A DNA stretch of 64,000 nucleotides, taken from assembly GCA_947561585.1 (NCBI GenBank), contig CANNZV010001432.1, forward strand, positions 90,950-154,949. Direction: 5' to 3'. This document shows, in pieces, positions 22,246-34,806 of the stretch. The translations under genes were made by a program, and so were the position numbers. The DNA comes from Caprella mutica. Its lineage: Eukaryota > Arthropoda > Malacostraca > Amphipoda > Caprellidae. The notes below the pieces were generated by a model. The model ran no database searches. It was not told the origin of the DNA and saw only the letters and a list, made by a program, of their open reading frames with translations. How positions within the stretch are numbered: position 1 is the first letter of the stretch; every line of letters begins with the position of its first letter.

Positions 22246-24011
22246 TAACAATCCTAGTTAAACTGAAGAAAAATTATTATTTTATTTATTCGTGTTTGTC
22301 TAAAAATTTTACGCTTAATGTTATTTCATGTTAAAACTTGTTTTAAGATTAATATGAGTGTCTTAGGTAGGTATATACAATTAAGTGATCTCATCATTTT
22401 TCTTATCTATAATTAGTAGTTGTCTCATTCTTCAGATTTTTCTACAACAATATATTCGATAGCATAAGTCATATAAAAGATTTGTTAATTATATAGCTAC
22501 TACCCCTAAGTAAAGGTTGTACGTAAGTTTGTTAATAAATTATACCTAGCTGTGAAGCTTGATTTGACTCAACAATGTTAATTGTATAGATCATGAAGTC
22601 ATATTTATTGCTTTATATTTTGTATTTGTATATATTACTTAACGTGTGTGGATATTGTTTATAATAAATGATCGCATGGGATTGTTTGCTTCATTCATAG
22701 TATGATATTCAACCATTACTAGTGTACACTCTTTCATAATTTAAAATTCTGGTGTCGACTGAATCTGCACATTGCATATGGGAATAAATTCTCAATTCTG
22801 TATGTTTTACATCATTCTCTCACTCTATCTCATAATTGATACCTACTTCTCCCATGGCTAACTTAATATACACTTGTATATTAAGCCATGCTTCTCCTAA
22901 AAAATGTATAATATTTCCATCCATATGTTCCAACTTGAATCATGAAGGTAATATCTTCTCGTCTTAATTACTTTCGAAGCCTTGTGATTAGTCGCTGTTT
23001 TTTATCTTCTAGGTTTTTAAAACTAAATTAAATTGATTGCAGTGGCATTCTCGCGACTATATAAGGAATTATTAAAAAGTATTTTTGAAATAGAGATTGT
23101 ATAGAGGGCACCATGTACCATTTTAAAAATAAGTTAAATAGCGCTTACTGTTCTGAACTGATTATTAAGTCATTTTTACACATTTAAATTATAAGCAAGA
23201 GCTACCAACATTTAGATAAATAATTTACTCGTCTTAGTACCTATCTAATTTATGTGTTTAGGTAATTCGTGAATATTGTAAATAGATTTTATATGAACAT
23301 ACGTCCTTCACCGTCAGAGTTCATCTCTAGTGGAATATTATTTGTACATTCTTGCAGAGTACAACTTGTAGAAATTAGAACTAAATTTTTTTCTCAACAT
23401 TTGAATTTTTTAATTATCTGTTTTACACATTTTTAAAAGTAACTAATTCTTGATGAATAAATGGTATAATACTCTTCTTCAAAATTTGCATTTTGAAAAT
23501 TATCTTCAATATACTTCAAAATAAATTAGAATATCGATCAGAATCATTTCAAAACTAACTGAATTCATTGAAAGTCAAGTGGCTAAGGTTTAATATCAAG
23601 TACTTTAAAATACATTTACTCCAACAGCTCGATATAGTCCTTATATATTTTTTCGACTGCTCGAGTTCAATATTTGCTGACGTCACTCTGCAGTTCTACC
23701 TGTCTGTTGAAGTACACTCACCTGTTTATCATTATATTGATACACTCTGAAGAGGCAATAGCTATCAGATGGGAACGTGGGGATATCTCCGTTTGGTGCA
23801 TGCATGCCAGCAAATTTAATTTTAATCGTTATATTATTATGTTTTTAAATAAAATACTAAAATTATAACCGTTTTTTGAAGGAACTGATACTTTTTGAGC
23901 TATGTGGGTTTGACGTTATTTATTCGCTATCTATTAATGAAGGATTGAGAACTTTAGAAAACTCGTGTTTTCATTGCAAACTTTCAACCATCATAGATTT
24001 TTATATGAAGC
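22246..24011. other. AT-rich stretch without a supported gene
   Basis: Two overlapping short open frames at 23568-23868 have no recognisable motif or splice context. Confidence 0.5.
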
Positions 24012-24300
24012 TGTAATGTAGTTTTTTGTATCCGCTAATTTGCTGTACTGCACACTTCGTGGTTGTTTAATGACCTGCCAGGTGGTTTGAAGAGGGGGGT
24101 GCACCCTTCTATAATATAAGTACATATATCGGATCTTTCCTGTTTCGCTGATAATATATTGTCACCATTTATTACTTCAATACTGATATATGTGTATGGG
24201 GAAGGGGTGCCGCCTCCCAAACCCCTCTACCAGGTCTTCAAACAGTCGAGAAGTCTGATATGCATACAGCAAACTAGCGGATACATCAAATTACATTACA
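24012..24300. mobile_element. R2 foldback element, two R2 arms in inverted orientation
   Basis: The left arm starts TGTAATGTAGTTTTTTGTAT and continues CCGCTAATTTGCTGTACTGC. The right arm is the inverse and ends ATCAAATTACATTACA. The centre contains TTTCGCTGATAATATATTG. It forms a hairpin of about 289 bp. Open frames on both strands here are by-products of the inverted structure. Confidence 0.75.
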
Positions 24301-26003
24301 ACCATCTATCTTTAGATGAATCACGAATTCTGAAGGTTATATTGATCCATGACATATTTTATCAACCACTCACTTCCCGAGACCTGTGCCCGTCCGAGTA
24401 CAGTGACGCTTGTGTTCAAATGGTGGCAGAACATGACTAATTTTTTGCCCTGCGTGTTGAGTATGTTGTTGTTTACTTTACAACTTCTGTTCATAAAGTA
24501 GGGAATACACTTACTCAAAGACTAACATTTACCTTTTACAGACTCGTATGTAGGTGTAATGTGTGTGATGTACGTGGAACAGCTATACTACCTCTCTGAA
24601 AACCTCTTAGCACTTAGAAAAAAAGGTTCGGTGAGCACAAGTTGTTTGTAAATAAATGAAATATGTATTTTAACTTAAATCATTTTGTTTATGTAATTAT
24701 ATATATAATTTTTAATTTTCTGTTTGGTTTAGTATTTTGTATCATGTTTTAATTTAGGATTTGGTAAATATTTTAAATAAACACAAGTTTGTGAAACTTT
24801 TTTTAGATGTACTAAAAAATTAAATTAAATTATAAAATAACAAGGCAAGCGACGTATAGTATGCAAGTATAGATGTATATCTATACTTGCATGGTAGCAA
24901 GTACAGATATACATTTTGTAGAGTGTTGTACTTCGAATGATCTATCTTTTGAAACGTTAAACCTGTCATAGATTATTAATGTTTTTCAATAGATAAATTA
25001 ATTTCTGACAGGTAAATTTTGATGGAATTATTTATAACGACATAGATTTATAAAATACTTTAATTGAAACGTTTTGCTTTAATTAATATTAAATCACAGA
25101 AGGTCCTTTTTTCATATAAATTTAATTGTTCTAAACCTGTTTCAATCTGACTGGTTATTGCTAAATAGTAAATAGTAAATAAAATAAGCTTTAAACACTA
25201 TATACTAATTGCTAGTTTGATATCGAAATATACTGCAGTTAATGCAATAAATAAACTCATATGGAGATGTTCAAATAAAAGTCATGATTATTAAATAATA
25301 ATAGTCATTTATATTTTTCTCAAATATATTTTCATACCGATGTATTTTGACCCTTATTGTGTAGTTGAATAGGGCTCAAAATAATACTGATAAGATAGAT
25401 AACATTCAACTTTTTAAAGTGGTTCTATCGCGAGAAAATTATATATTGTATCCTTTAATACAAAATATTCAATCATAATTATCAGTTAACTGTTAAATAA
25501 ATATTTTAATGTATTTCTAAATTGTTCAGTCATTGATAAAGTAACTTTCAAATTTTCTATCCAGTAACTAATAGTTGCTTTAACTGTTAAGAAATTGTAA
25601 ATACCTTCACTAATTGCTTAGATAGATATGTGATGCTATATTCTGTAGATAAACATCCATATTTATTATCTATTGTAAAAATCAATAAAAAATAATATTT
25701 GGTTGATGATTTTTTGTTCTCGAAAGTAAATTTATTATTTGTACAGAATAATATTAGGATTATTTGAATGCAATAATCTTCCAAGTATTCATACACAGTT
25801 AAAAAGCTCATGATTGCAGAAAAGCTACTCTGAGCTTCCTCTAACAAATTAGGATATATTAAGGAGAGTGAATGCACCATAATAGGTTGCAATAAGGATG
25901 TTGCGTTATCCACTCTAATGTGTTGAGAAACACCGTGGATAATGCGTCAATTTATCCCTGCTGCAGTTTTATCCCATTTTGTGGTATCTGTAGCTGTGCG
26001 TAG
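24301..26003. other. AT-rich stretch without a supported gene
   Basis: It contains a perfect 13-bp stem hairpin at 24861-24892. The minus-strand open frame at 25587-25913 (108 codons) has AT-driven composition and no motif that I recognise. Confidence 0.45.
24861..24892. other. Perfect 13-bp stem hairpin
   Basis: ATGCAAGTATAGA, the loop TGTATA, then TCTATACTTGCAT. It is followed by GCAAGTACAGATATACA, a partial third copy of the arm. It is too short for a typical animal pre-miRNA. Confidence 0.6.
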
Positions 26004-27076
26004 CTAATTTATAATACATAGTGCAATTTATAATACATAGGGCAATTTATAATACATAGGGCAATTTATAATACATAGTGCAATTTATAATACATAGGGC
26101 AATTTATAATACATAGGGCAATTTATAATACATAGTGCAATTTATAATACATAGTGCAATTTATAATACATAGGGCAATTTATAATACATAGTGCAATTT
26201 ATAATACATAGGGCAATTTATAATACATAGTGCAATTTATAATACATAGTGCAATTTATAATACATAGTGCAATTTATAATACATAGGGCAATTTATAAT
26301 ACATAGGGCAATTTATAATACATAGGGCAATTTATAATACATAGGGCAATTTATAATACATAGTGCAATTTATAATACATAGTGCAATTTATAATACATA
26401 GGGCAATTTATAATACATAGTGCAATTTATAATACATAGGGCAATTTATAATACATAGGGCAATTTATAATACATAGTGCAATTTATAATACATAGTGCA
26501 ATTTATAATACATAGTGCAATTTATAATACATAGGGCAATTTATAATACATAGTGCAATTTATAATACATAGTGCAATTTATAATACATAGGGCAATTTA
26601 TAATACATAGTGCAATTTATAATACATAGTGCAATTTATAATACATAGTGCAATTTATAATACATAGTGCAATTTATAATACATAGGGCAATTTATAATA
26701 CATAGGGCAATTTATAATACATAGTGCAATTTATAATACATAGTGCAATTTATAATACATAGGGCAATTTATAATACATAGTGCAATTTATAATACATAG
26801 GGCAATTTATAATACATAGTGCAATTTATAATACATAGTGCAATTTATAATACATAGGGCAATTTATAATACATAGGGCAATTTATAATACATAGTGCAA
26901 TTTATAATACATAGGGCAATTTATAATACATAGTGCAATTTATAATACATAGGGCAATTTATAATACATAGGGCAATTTATAATACATAGTGCAATTTAT
27001 AATACATAGTGCAATTTATAATACATAGGGCAATTTATAATACATAGGGCAATTTATAATACATAGTGCAATATAT
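26004..27076. repeat. 19-bp satellite, left part (about 56 units)
   Basis: The unit is GCAATTTATAATACATAGK, where K is G or T. Apart from this one position, copies are almost perfectly identical. The array begins after TGTGCGTAGCTAATTTATAA and stops at the left end of a piggyBac element; the same array resumes beyond it at 29907. Confidence 0.98.
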
Positions 27077-29906
27077 CCCTTTGAGACCCCTTGTATAGTA
27101 TACTATACATTCTTCTTCGGCTTCCCTAAGGCTCATTTTTCATTCAAATATCACCATATTTCATTCTTATGGTCTTAACGCATGTAGAAACATCTGGTAT
27201 CAATTCCAAGTTCCCCGGTGGAAAGCTTCTCAGTACAATTCTCGCTCTTGTGTGAGAGGGATGTAGCCGGTCCGTCAAGTGCTACCTCTGGTATTTCAGG
27301 TACGTGCCATTTTATAGAAAAGATACCTACTAGTTGTTTTTCTATGAGGATTTGTTCCTAACATTGAATAGATCAAGTTTGATTTGTGTTTCACTCTAAA
27401 TTTATTCATTGAGCATTTTTAACATCACTTTTACTTTGATGTATAGTATTTTTGACAAGGGTTTTTAGTCTATGAATTTACTGCTGTATATTATGTTATA
27501 CATTAGTTTTATATGATTGAATTACTGTTGTTTGTATAATATTCTATACATGAGTTTTATATTGTTGGATTTTAAATTGTATATTAAATAATTATATGTT
27601 GTATCAGGTGAACCAGGACCAAGAAAAGCCACTGAAAGAAGATCTACGAGGTGCAACAAACCATTGACAGATGCCCAGATCAATTCTCTTTTGGCCAATA
27701 ACACTTTTTTTGAAGAATCAGACATCGATTTATCTGATAATGATGACGTGGGCGATAAAAGTTATTTGCCAGCAAATGATAATTTAACTGAGAATGGTGA
27801 GGATGGCTCTTCCAGCGATGAGGATGATCTTGATACCACCCCAGTAATTGAACAAAGCAACCACAATTGCAGAACGTTCTGGAAGATAGACAATGATTTC
27901 AAAGTTCAAAGAACACTGAATACATCTGGTCAGGATACAAATGAATCTTCTGTAAAATCATCAATTTCATACATGAAAGAGTATCTACCTGACACAATGA
28001 TCAAAACTTTGACTCTTTGCACTAATCAAAAAGCTCTACAATCTGGTAAACCACTGAACCTGAGTGAAGAAGAAATGTGTCGATTCATTGGGATGAATCT
28101 TCTTATGTCAGTTGTGCACTTTCCTTGGATAAAACTTTATTAGGATCGAAGATACGGGTATCCTTCAGTGAATCTTGTAATGAAGAGAGATAGATTCTTT
28201 TTAATTAGGAATAACTTTAAAGTAGTAGACGACCCCAGAGTTTCACAAGAAGAGAGGCAATCTGATAAGCTATGGAAAGTAAGACCTTTGCTGAATGCTG
28301 TGAGAGATAGATGCATGGCCCTTCCTCGATCCACCACAGTGTCTATTGACGAACAGATGATTCCTTTCACTGGGACCACAGAATTGAAACAGTATGTACC
28401 CAATAAGCCAAATCCCGTTGGTTTGAAAAATTGGGTATTAGCTTCTCCAAATGGTTTAGTTTTGGACTTTGAGATTTCTCAAGGTAAAAATCATCTTGTG
28501 TCTCTCATCAACAGACCCAATGAAAATCAAAATATTGGTCTCGGTGAAGCTGTCGTCCTCCGCCTTTGTGAAACACTGGAATCAGGTACGGCCCTTTATT
28601 TTGACAGATTTTTCACTTCTTTAAATTTGCTTGATGAACTATCTGCTAGGCAAATGTATGGTACAGGAACTATTCAAAAAAACAGAATTTCTCGATCATG
28701 CATCTCCAAAATGGATGAAAAACTCCTGAGAAAGAAGCCAAGGGGATCTTCTGTTACATTTGTAAGGCAAGACAGTTCAAAGCCATCACTCGCTACTACT
28801 GCTTGGCTAGACAACAAAGTGATTTATCTCGCTTCAAATCATGAAGGAATCCGTAATGAAGACCAATGCAGAAGATGGTGCAAGAAGCAAAAGCAATACA
28901 TTAACATAGATAGGCCAGCTGTTGTTAGAAATTATAACAATAATATGGGAGGCATTGATGTTTGTGATCAAATGATTGCTCACTACAGAATGGGAGCAAA
29001 AACAAAGAAATGGACCGTGAGAACTCTGTTTCATTTTCTAGATTTAGCTTGTGCAAACAGCTGGAGAGAATATATATTAGATTGTAGGCATGAGGGCAGG
29101 CAAGTCAAAGACACTCGAAAATATCTTGATTTCAAATTTGACCTCGCGGAACATTTCTTGAACATGAACATGAATGAATCCAGTTCTGAAGAGGACACGA
29201 GAGCAAAACGTCCCCGAGTCACCCCATTGCCTCATCCAGCCAGAAGGAAGAAGGGAGCTGAACACCTCCCTCAAATCCTCCCTGCTAGTGAACCTTACCA
29301 CAGGTGCAGATATTCTACTTGTTCAAAATTAAGCAGGACCTCTTGTAAAAAGTGTGGTATGTTTCTCTGTCTCACAGCTACAAGAAATTGTTTCATGAAA
29401 TTCCATGAATAATTATTCTTTACGATTGAATTCAAAACTTTGTTATGTAATACTTCTTTGGATACTACAAATGGTGTTTGCACTTTCAATTGCAAATTTA
29501 TTCTATTTTTTATTTATTTGTAGATGAAATGTATTGATTTATTCAATTTTTTTGTTGTTATTGTGATTTTTCATGTGATAATAGGTGATATTATTCATTA
29601 AAGTACAATGGAATGTTCTAATCATGCTAGTCGAGTTAATTTTCTACTTATTTTCAATAAAATTAATCACAGATTTCTCTCTAATTACCCTTTTCCATAG
29701 CCTTAATCCTAATGTATATAATACTATACAAACCTTTTCATCACAATATAAAACCAGTGTATAGTATTTTATACATTCATTATTTCCATCAATGGATTAT
29801 TTTTTTTTCCAAAACCCGATTTGATGTGTTCCTTGGAACCACTGTAGTTCAAAAATGCTATTACTTAGATAAATTTTTAAGTGTCATACCCTGGGGTCTC
29901 AAAGGG
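27077..29906 (+). mobile_element. piggyBac-like element inserted in the 19-bp satellite
   Basis: The terminal inverted repeats are CCCTTTGAGACCCC at 27077-27090 and its reverse complement at 29893-29906, bounding 2830 bp. The flanking four bases are ATAT at 27073-27076 and TTAT at 29907-29910. They agree with a duplicated TTAT from the satellite unit with one change, rather than the usual TTAA. Subterminal GTATAGTATACTATAC-like palindromes lie near both ends. It carries one transposase reading frame. Both sides continue in the same satellite, so the insertion came after the array formed. Confidence 0.9.
27182..29412 (+). pseudogene. piggyBac transposase, nearly intact but interrupted by TAG codons
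   Basis: The main frame runs from an acceptor at 27607 (TATCAG|GTGAAC) to the TAA at 29410-29412. It is broken by one TAG at 28141-28143, after KLY, where related proteins usually have Trp. A likely first exon, 27182-27299, ends TTTCAG|GTACGT in matching phase (ATSGIS-GEPGPRK). It begins ATG-TAG, so it is broken at codon 2.

The N-terminus is acidic (DLSDNDD, SSSDEDDLD). The catalytic Asp residues known for piggyBac are all present: VSIDEQMIPF (Asp codon 28348), LYFDRFFTS (28603), and MGGIDVCDQM (28957 and 28966). The C-terminus has the Cys-rich zinc domain CRYSTC...CKKCGMFLC. No frameshift was found after 27608, so the copy is young. Whether readthrough occurs cannot be told. Confidence 0.9.
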
Positions 29907-32174
29907 TTATAATACATAGGGCAATTTATAATACATAGGGCAATTTATAATACATAGTGCAATTTATAATACATAGTGCAATTTATAATACATAGTGCAA
30001 TTTATAATACATAGTGCAATTTATAATACATAGTGCAATTTATAATACATAGGGCAATTTATAATACATAGTGCAATTTATAATACATAGTGCAATTTAT
30101 AATACATAGTGCAATTTATAATACATAGGGCAATTTATAATACATAGGGCAATTTATAATACATAGTGCAATTTATAATACATAGGGCAATTTATAATAC
30201 ATAGGGCAATTTATAATACATAGTGCAATTTATAATACATAGTGCAATTTATAATACATAGTGCAATTTATAATACATAGTGCAATTTATAATACATAGG
30301 GCAATTTATAATACATAGTGCAATTTATAATACATAGGGCAATTTATAATACATAGTGCAATTTATAATACATAGGGCAATTTATAATACATAGGGCAAT
30401 TTATAATACATAGTGCAATTTATAATACATAGGGCAATTTATAATACATAGTGCAATTTATAATACATAGGGCAATTTATAATACATAGTGCAATTTATA
30501 ATACATAGTGCAATTTATAATACATAGGGCAATTTATAATACATAGTGCAATTTATAATACATAGGGCAATTTATAATACATAGTGCAATTTATAATACA
30601 TAGTGCAATTTATAATACATAGGGCAATTTATAATACATAGGGCAATTTATAATACATAGGGCAATTTATAATACATAGTGCAATTTATAATACATAGGG
30701 CAATTTATAATACATAGTGCAATTTATAATACATAGGGCAATTTATAATACATAGTGCAATTTATAATACATAGTGCAATTTATAATACATAGGGCAATT
30801 TATAATACATAGGGCAATTTATAATACATAGTGCAATTTATAATACATAGGGCAATTTATAATACATAGTGCAATTTATAATACATAGTGCAATTTATAA
30901 TACATAGGGCAATTTATAATACATAGTGCAATTTATAATACATAGGGCAATTTATAATACATAGTGCAATTTATAATACATAGGGCAATTTATAATACAT
31001 AGGGCAATTTATAATACATAGTGCAATTTATAATACATAGGGCAATTTATAATACATAGGGCAATTTATAATACATAGTGCAATTTATAGTACATAGTGC
31101 AATTTATAATACATAGGGCAATTTATAATACATAGTGCAATTTATAATACATAGGGCAATTTATAATACATAGTGCAATTTATAATACATAGTGCAATTT
31201 ATAATACATAGGGCAATTTATAATACATAGGGCAATTTATAATACATAGGGCAATTTATAATACATAGGGCAATTCATAATACATAGTGCAATTTATAAT
31301 ACATAGTGCAATTTATAATACATAGGGCAATTTATAATACATAGTGCAATTTATAATACATAGGGCAATTTATAATACATAGTGCAATTTATAATACATA
31401 GTGCAATTTATAATACATAGGGCAATTTATAATACATAGGGCAATTTATAATACATAGGGCAATTTATAATACATAGTGCAATTTATAATACATAGTGCA
31501 ATTTATAATACATAGGGCAATTTATAATACATAGGGCAATTTATAATACATAGTGCAATTTATAATACATAGGGCAATTTATAATACATAGTGCAATTTA
31601 TAATACATAGGGCAATTTATAATACATAGTGCAATTTATAATACATAGGGCAATTTATAATACATAGTGCAATTTATAATACATAGGGCAATTTATAATA
31701 CATAGTGCAATTTATAATACATAGGGCAATTTATAATACATAGGGCAATTTATAATACATAGTGCAATTTATAATACATAGGGCAATTTATAATACATAG
31801 GGCAATTTATAATACATAGTGCAATTTATAATACATAGGGCAATTTATAATACATAGGGCAATTTATAATACATAGTGCAATTTATAATACATAGTGCAA
31901 TTTATAATACATAGGGCAATTTATAATACATAGTGCAATTTATAATACATAGGGCAATTTATAATACATAGTGCAATTTATAATACATAGTGCAATTTAT
32001 AATACATAGGGCAATTTATAATACATAGGGCAATTTATAATACATAGTGCAATTTATAATACATAGGGCAATTTATAATACATAGTGCAATTTATAATAC
32101 ATAGGGCAATTTATAATACATAGTGCAATTTATAATACATAGGGCAATTTATAACACATAGCTAGTGCAATTTG
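29907..32174. repeat. 19-bp satellite, right part (about 119 units)
   Basis: This is the same unit and the same G/T dimorphism as the left part. Rare extra changes are seen at about 31089 (TATAGTAC), 31273 (ATTCATAA) and 32150 (ATAACACA). The array ends ACACATAGCTAGTGCAATTTG. Both array borders carry a TAGCTA-like sequence absent from internal units. Confidence 0.98.
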
Positions 32175-32558
32175 CTTTCGCTATTATTTGTAATGGATAA
32201 AATGAGAAAGAGATTCAAATTTGAAATGGTCATTTAAGAAAATTAGCATTCGTGATACCGAATTATATAGTTAAATTAATGCATACATATTATGTATCAG
32301 TGAAAAAGATAGTAAATGTATAATCTACATGACGACAATTTTTCAAAATCTACAATAATTTCCTTTCCAGGTTTTCATCATTGAATATCAAATTTAATAA
32401 TATACAGGGTGGAGCGTAAGTTTGGAAACAATTTTTCAAATATAGTTATTTTTTCGGAAAGTAGTTTCTAAGGAAGTGATTGAATTTTTGAATTGCCAAG
32501 GCACTACATTAGCACATCACAATATTTTTTCGTCAAAAAGCATAGTCAGTTAAAATAT

Positions 32559-34030
32559 GTCAGACAAAGCAGCAGTTGTAGTTGCATTACACCGTTACAG
32601 AAAGTCGGATTCCAATATTGCAAAGAAACTTTCAATTGCAAGATCGACTTTTTGGAAATAATTGAATCATTTCAATCACAGAGTTACTTTGTTTAATCGT
32701 CCGAAAAGTTGTAGACTACGTTTCCAACTGTCTAATTCATAGTCAAACTCTTTTGAGAGAAGATTAAAAGATTAATACAGCTTATATGACTTCCAGAACC
32801 ACGAGACAACTCATCCACGAAATCCTGAAAATATCCTCTTTCACCCTTTAAAGGGGCAGTTCAGTCAATTTTTGTTTTCATAATATTAATGTTGAACGAT
32901 CACTTAGTAAGAATAAAGTATTCTTGTAGAATTAAACGGTTGAAAAAAATATAATAAGCGATATATATCATATTTTATAAATTCGATTTAGTTCCTGCGT
33001 CCTCCTACAGATGGCGCCACCACTCTGTAGGTACTATTTGTTTACATTTTACAGCTAATAACATGTGAACAATTTTTCTATCAACAGTATTAAAAGGTAA
33101 TTTATGAAGAAACTAAAACTAAATCTAATTGTCTCGAAGGACAGTTATCAATTTTACAAATTCTTTTCACCATTTTCAAACATATAATGACAGATTCAAG
33201 ATTCAAGTCTGGGACTGGTTATCATTTTGTTTACGTACTACAATGATTAGTACGTCGGTCCACCACAGTCCACAGATGGCGCCACTAATTTACAATATAC
33301 TTTTTATACAAACATTTCTAAAATCAACGAATATTCTAATGTTACGTAAATAAATATACTAAATCGATTTAGGACCAATTTGGTGATAGTTTGATTTTGA
33401 CTGAACTGCCCCTGAGAGATAAACCATGTCAGCAGCTGTAAAACAGAAAAAAATATTGGAGAAAAGTAACGTTCTTCTGAAAGAATTCAAGTCTGACACG
33501 GGTGGCGAAATTGTTTGGTCATATGAGAATATTTTCACTGTTGAATTGGCTCATAATTGAATAAGTGACAGAAATATTGGAAGATATTCTATATGATCAA
33601 AAAACTGTGTTACAAAACCCCCATAGAACCAGCTTCCGGAATGTTCTTGGTCGCCATTTCAACCCTCATTTTAGTTGATCAAGGCACCTATTTAGAGCCA
33701 AGTTTTACGTTGTGAACAGTCTGAAGCCAATGTTTGAATGTGCTGAGGTAACTGTGACGAGGACACTTTGTGTTCATTCCAACAAGACGGTGCTAAGTCA
33801 CACACAGTGAATGTTACTCAGAACTGGTGCAAAGAGCATATTTCCAGGTTTTAGTCCAAAGAAATATCTGAATTTCATGTACTTTTCTGTATGATCCTTC
33901 CTCGAAGCCAAAGCTTACATGTGGAAAATTCATCGCAGTGTGGATGACTTTAAACAGTGAGCGTGGCAATAGAAAGTGTTCGCAGGAGACTGAAGGCGGT
34001 AATTAATCGAATGCAAGAGGGACATTTTGA
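32559..34030 (+). pseudogene. Broken mariner-family transposase
   Basis: The N-terminal part, starting at an ATG at 32559, gives an HTH-like region (HRYRKSDSNIAKKLSIARST). Stops follow, and then the MITE insertion. Beyond it lies FQQDGAKSHTVNVTQNWCKE at about 33778, containing the second catalytic Asp motif. Next come stops and frameshifts over a region matching a PPxSPxLNPxxxxxW pattern, then LEAKAYMWKIHRSVDDFKQ at about 33897. These motifs are typical of insect elements in this superfamily. Multiple stops, frameshifts and the insertion make it non-functional. Confidence 0.75.
32853..33412. mobile_element. MITE with GGGGCAGTTCAGTCAA termini, nested in the mariner fossil
   Basis: The left end GGGGCAGTTCAGTCAA is matched by TTGACTGAACTGCCCC at the right, spanning 560 bp and splitting the mariner reading frame. 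Inside, CAGATGGCGCCAC occurs twice in the same direction (about 33009 and 33274). A 74-codon open frame inside has no motif. No clear target duplication could be read. Confidence 0.7.
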
Positions 34031-34806
34031 ATTGAATGAAATTCTCATTTTTGTTCTGTATTGATGTTTAATTAATAATACATATCTGTCAATTGTTAAT
34101 TCCAGGTAACTTGATTTTTACGGTAGAGAGGCAATATGGAAAACTGGAGATGGGGTCACACAGTTGAGCATAGACATTGTATCTTCTTTAAAAATTCAAA
34201 CTATTATTTAATGCCTAAATTCTTTTTAGTTTTACAACCTTTTTTAGCTCTTCCCATGCATATTAGATTTTTTCTCCGATCGATGGGGTCATTATAATTC
34301 AAATTACATAGTATATCTAAAAATTTTGTATTCAATATATATAAGTGAATATTTTTCTAGAAACTATAGTAATATTTGGAAGGAATAGGAGTTTTATCGT
34401 AAAAGCATTTTTGTAAATATCGAGATAGAGCCGCAAAAATATACCGTAAAATTGGAGGTTTGTAAAAATGGATCGGAGATACGTGAAACTCGAGAGTTAC
34501 CTGTATATTTTTGTTACATTATAGTGATTATTCTATCCATTTTTATTTACGCCCCACTCTGTACTTCTTTTACATGATCATTATTATTTTAATTTATTGA
34601 AATAAAAGGAATAGTGATAGTTAAACCTAGTAATTATTTTGGCAATTGTGTCCTAATATGGTGAAATTAACACAAAAACTTATCTGAATTTTAGCCAATT
34701 GTTTAGTTTAACGCTAACTTCAAGGATATAAATTGACTATACTTAAAATGTACTTGAAACTTGTAAACGGATACTGCACCTATATACAAAACACTTTATC
34801 TAACAG

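Larger units (their letters stand above)
32405..34561 (+). mobile_element. Mariner/Tc1-superfamily element, degenerate, with nested MITE
   Basis: The left end is CAGGGTGGAGCGTAAGTTT. The right end, reverse-complemented, is CAGAGTGGGGCGTAAATAA. Both are flanked by TA, the target of this superfamily. Inside is a broken transposase (separate entry) and an inserted 560-bp MITE at 32853-33412. Confidence 0.8.

Noticed and set aside
24159..24440. 93-codon open frame
   Set aside because: Its first half lies in the right arm of the R2 foldback and is mirrored by a frame on the other strand.
28140..28403. Minus-strand open frames across the piggyBac transposase
   Set aside because: They are shadows of the sense-strand transposase, which has clear catalytic motifs.
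26004..32174. CRISPR-like array
   Set aside because: The 19-bp units are contiguous with no unique spacers, and the sequence context is eukaryotic; it is a simple satellite.
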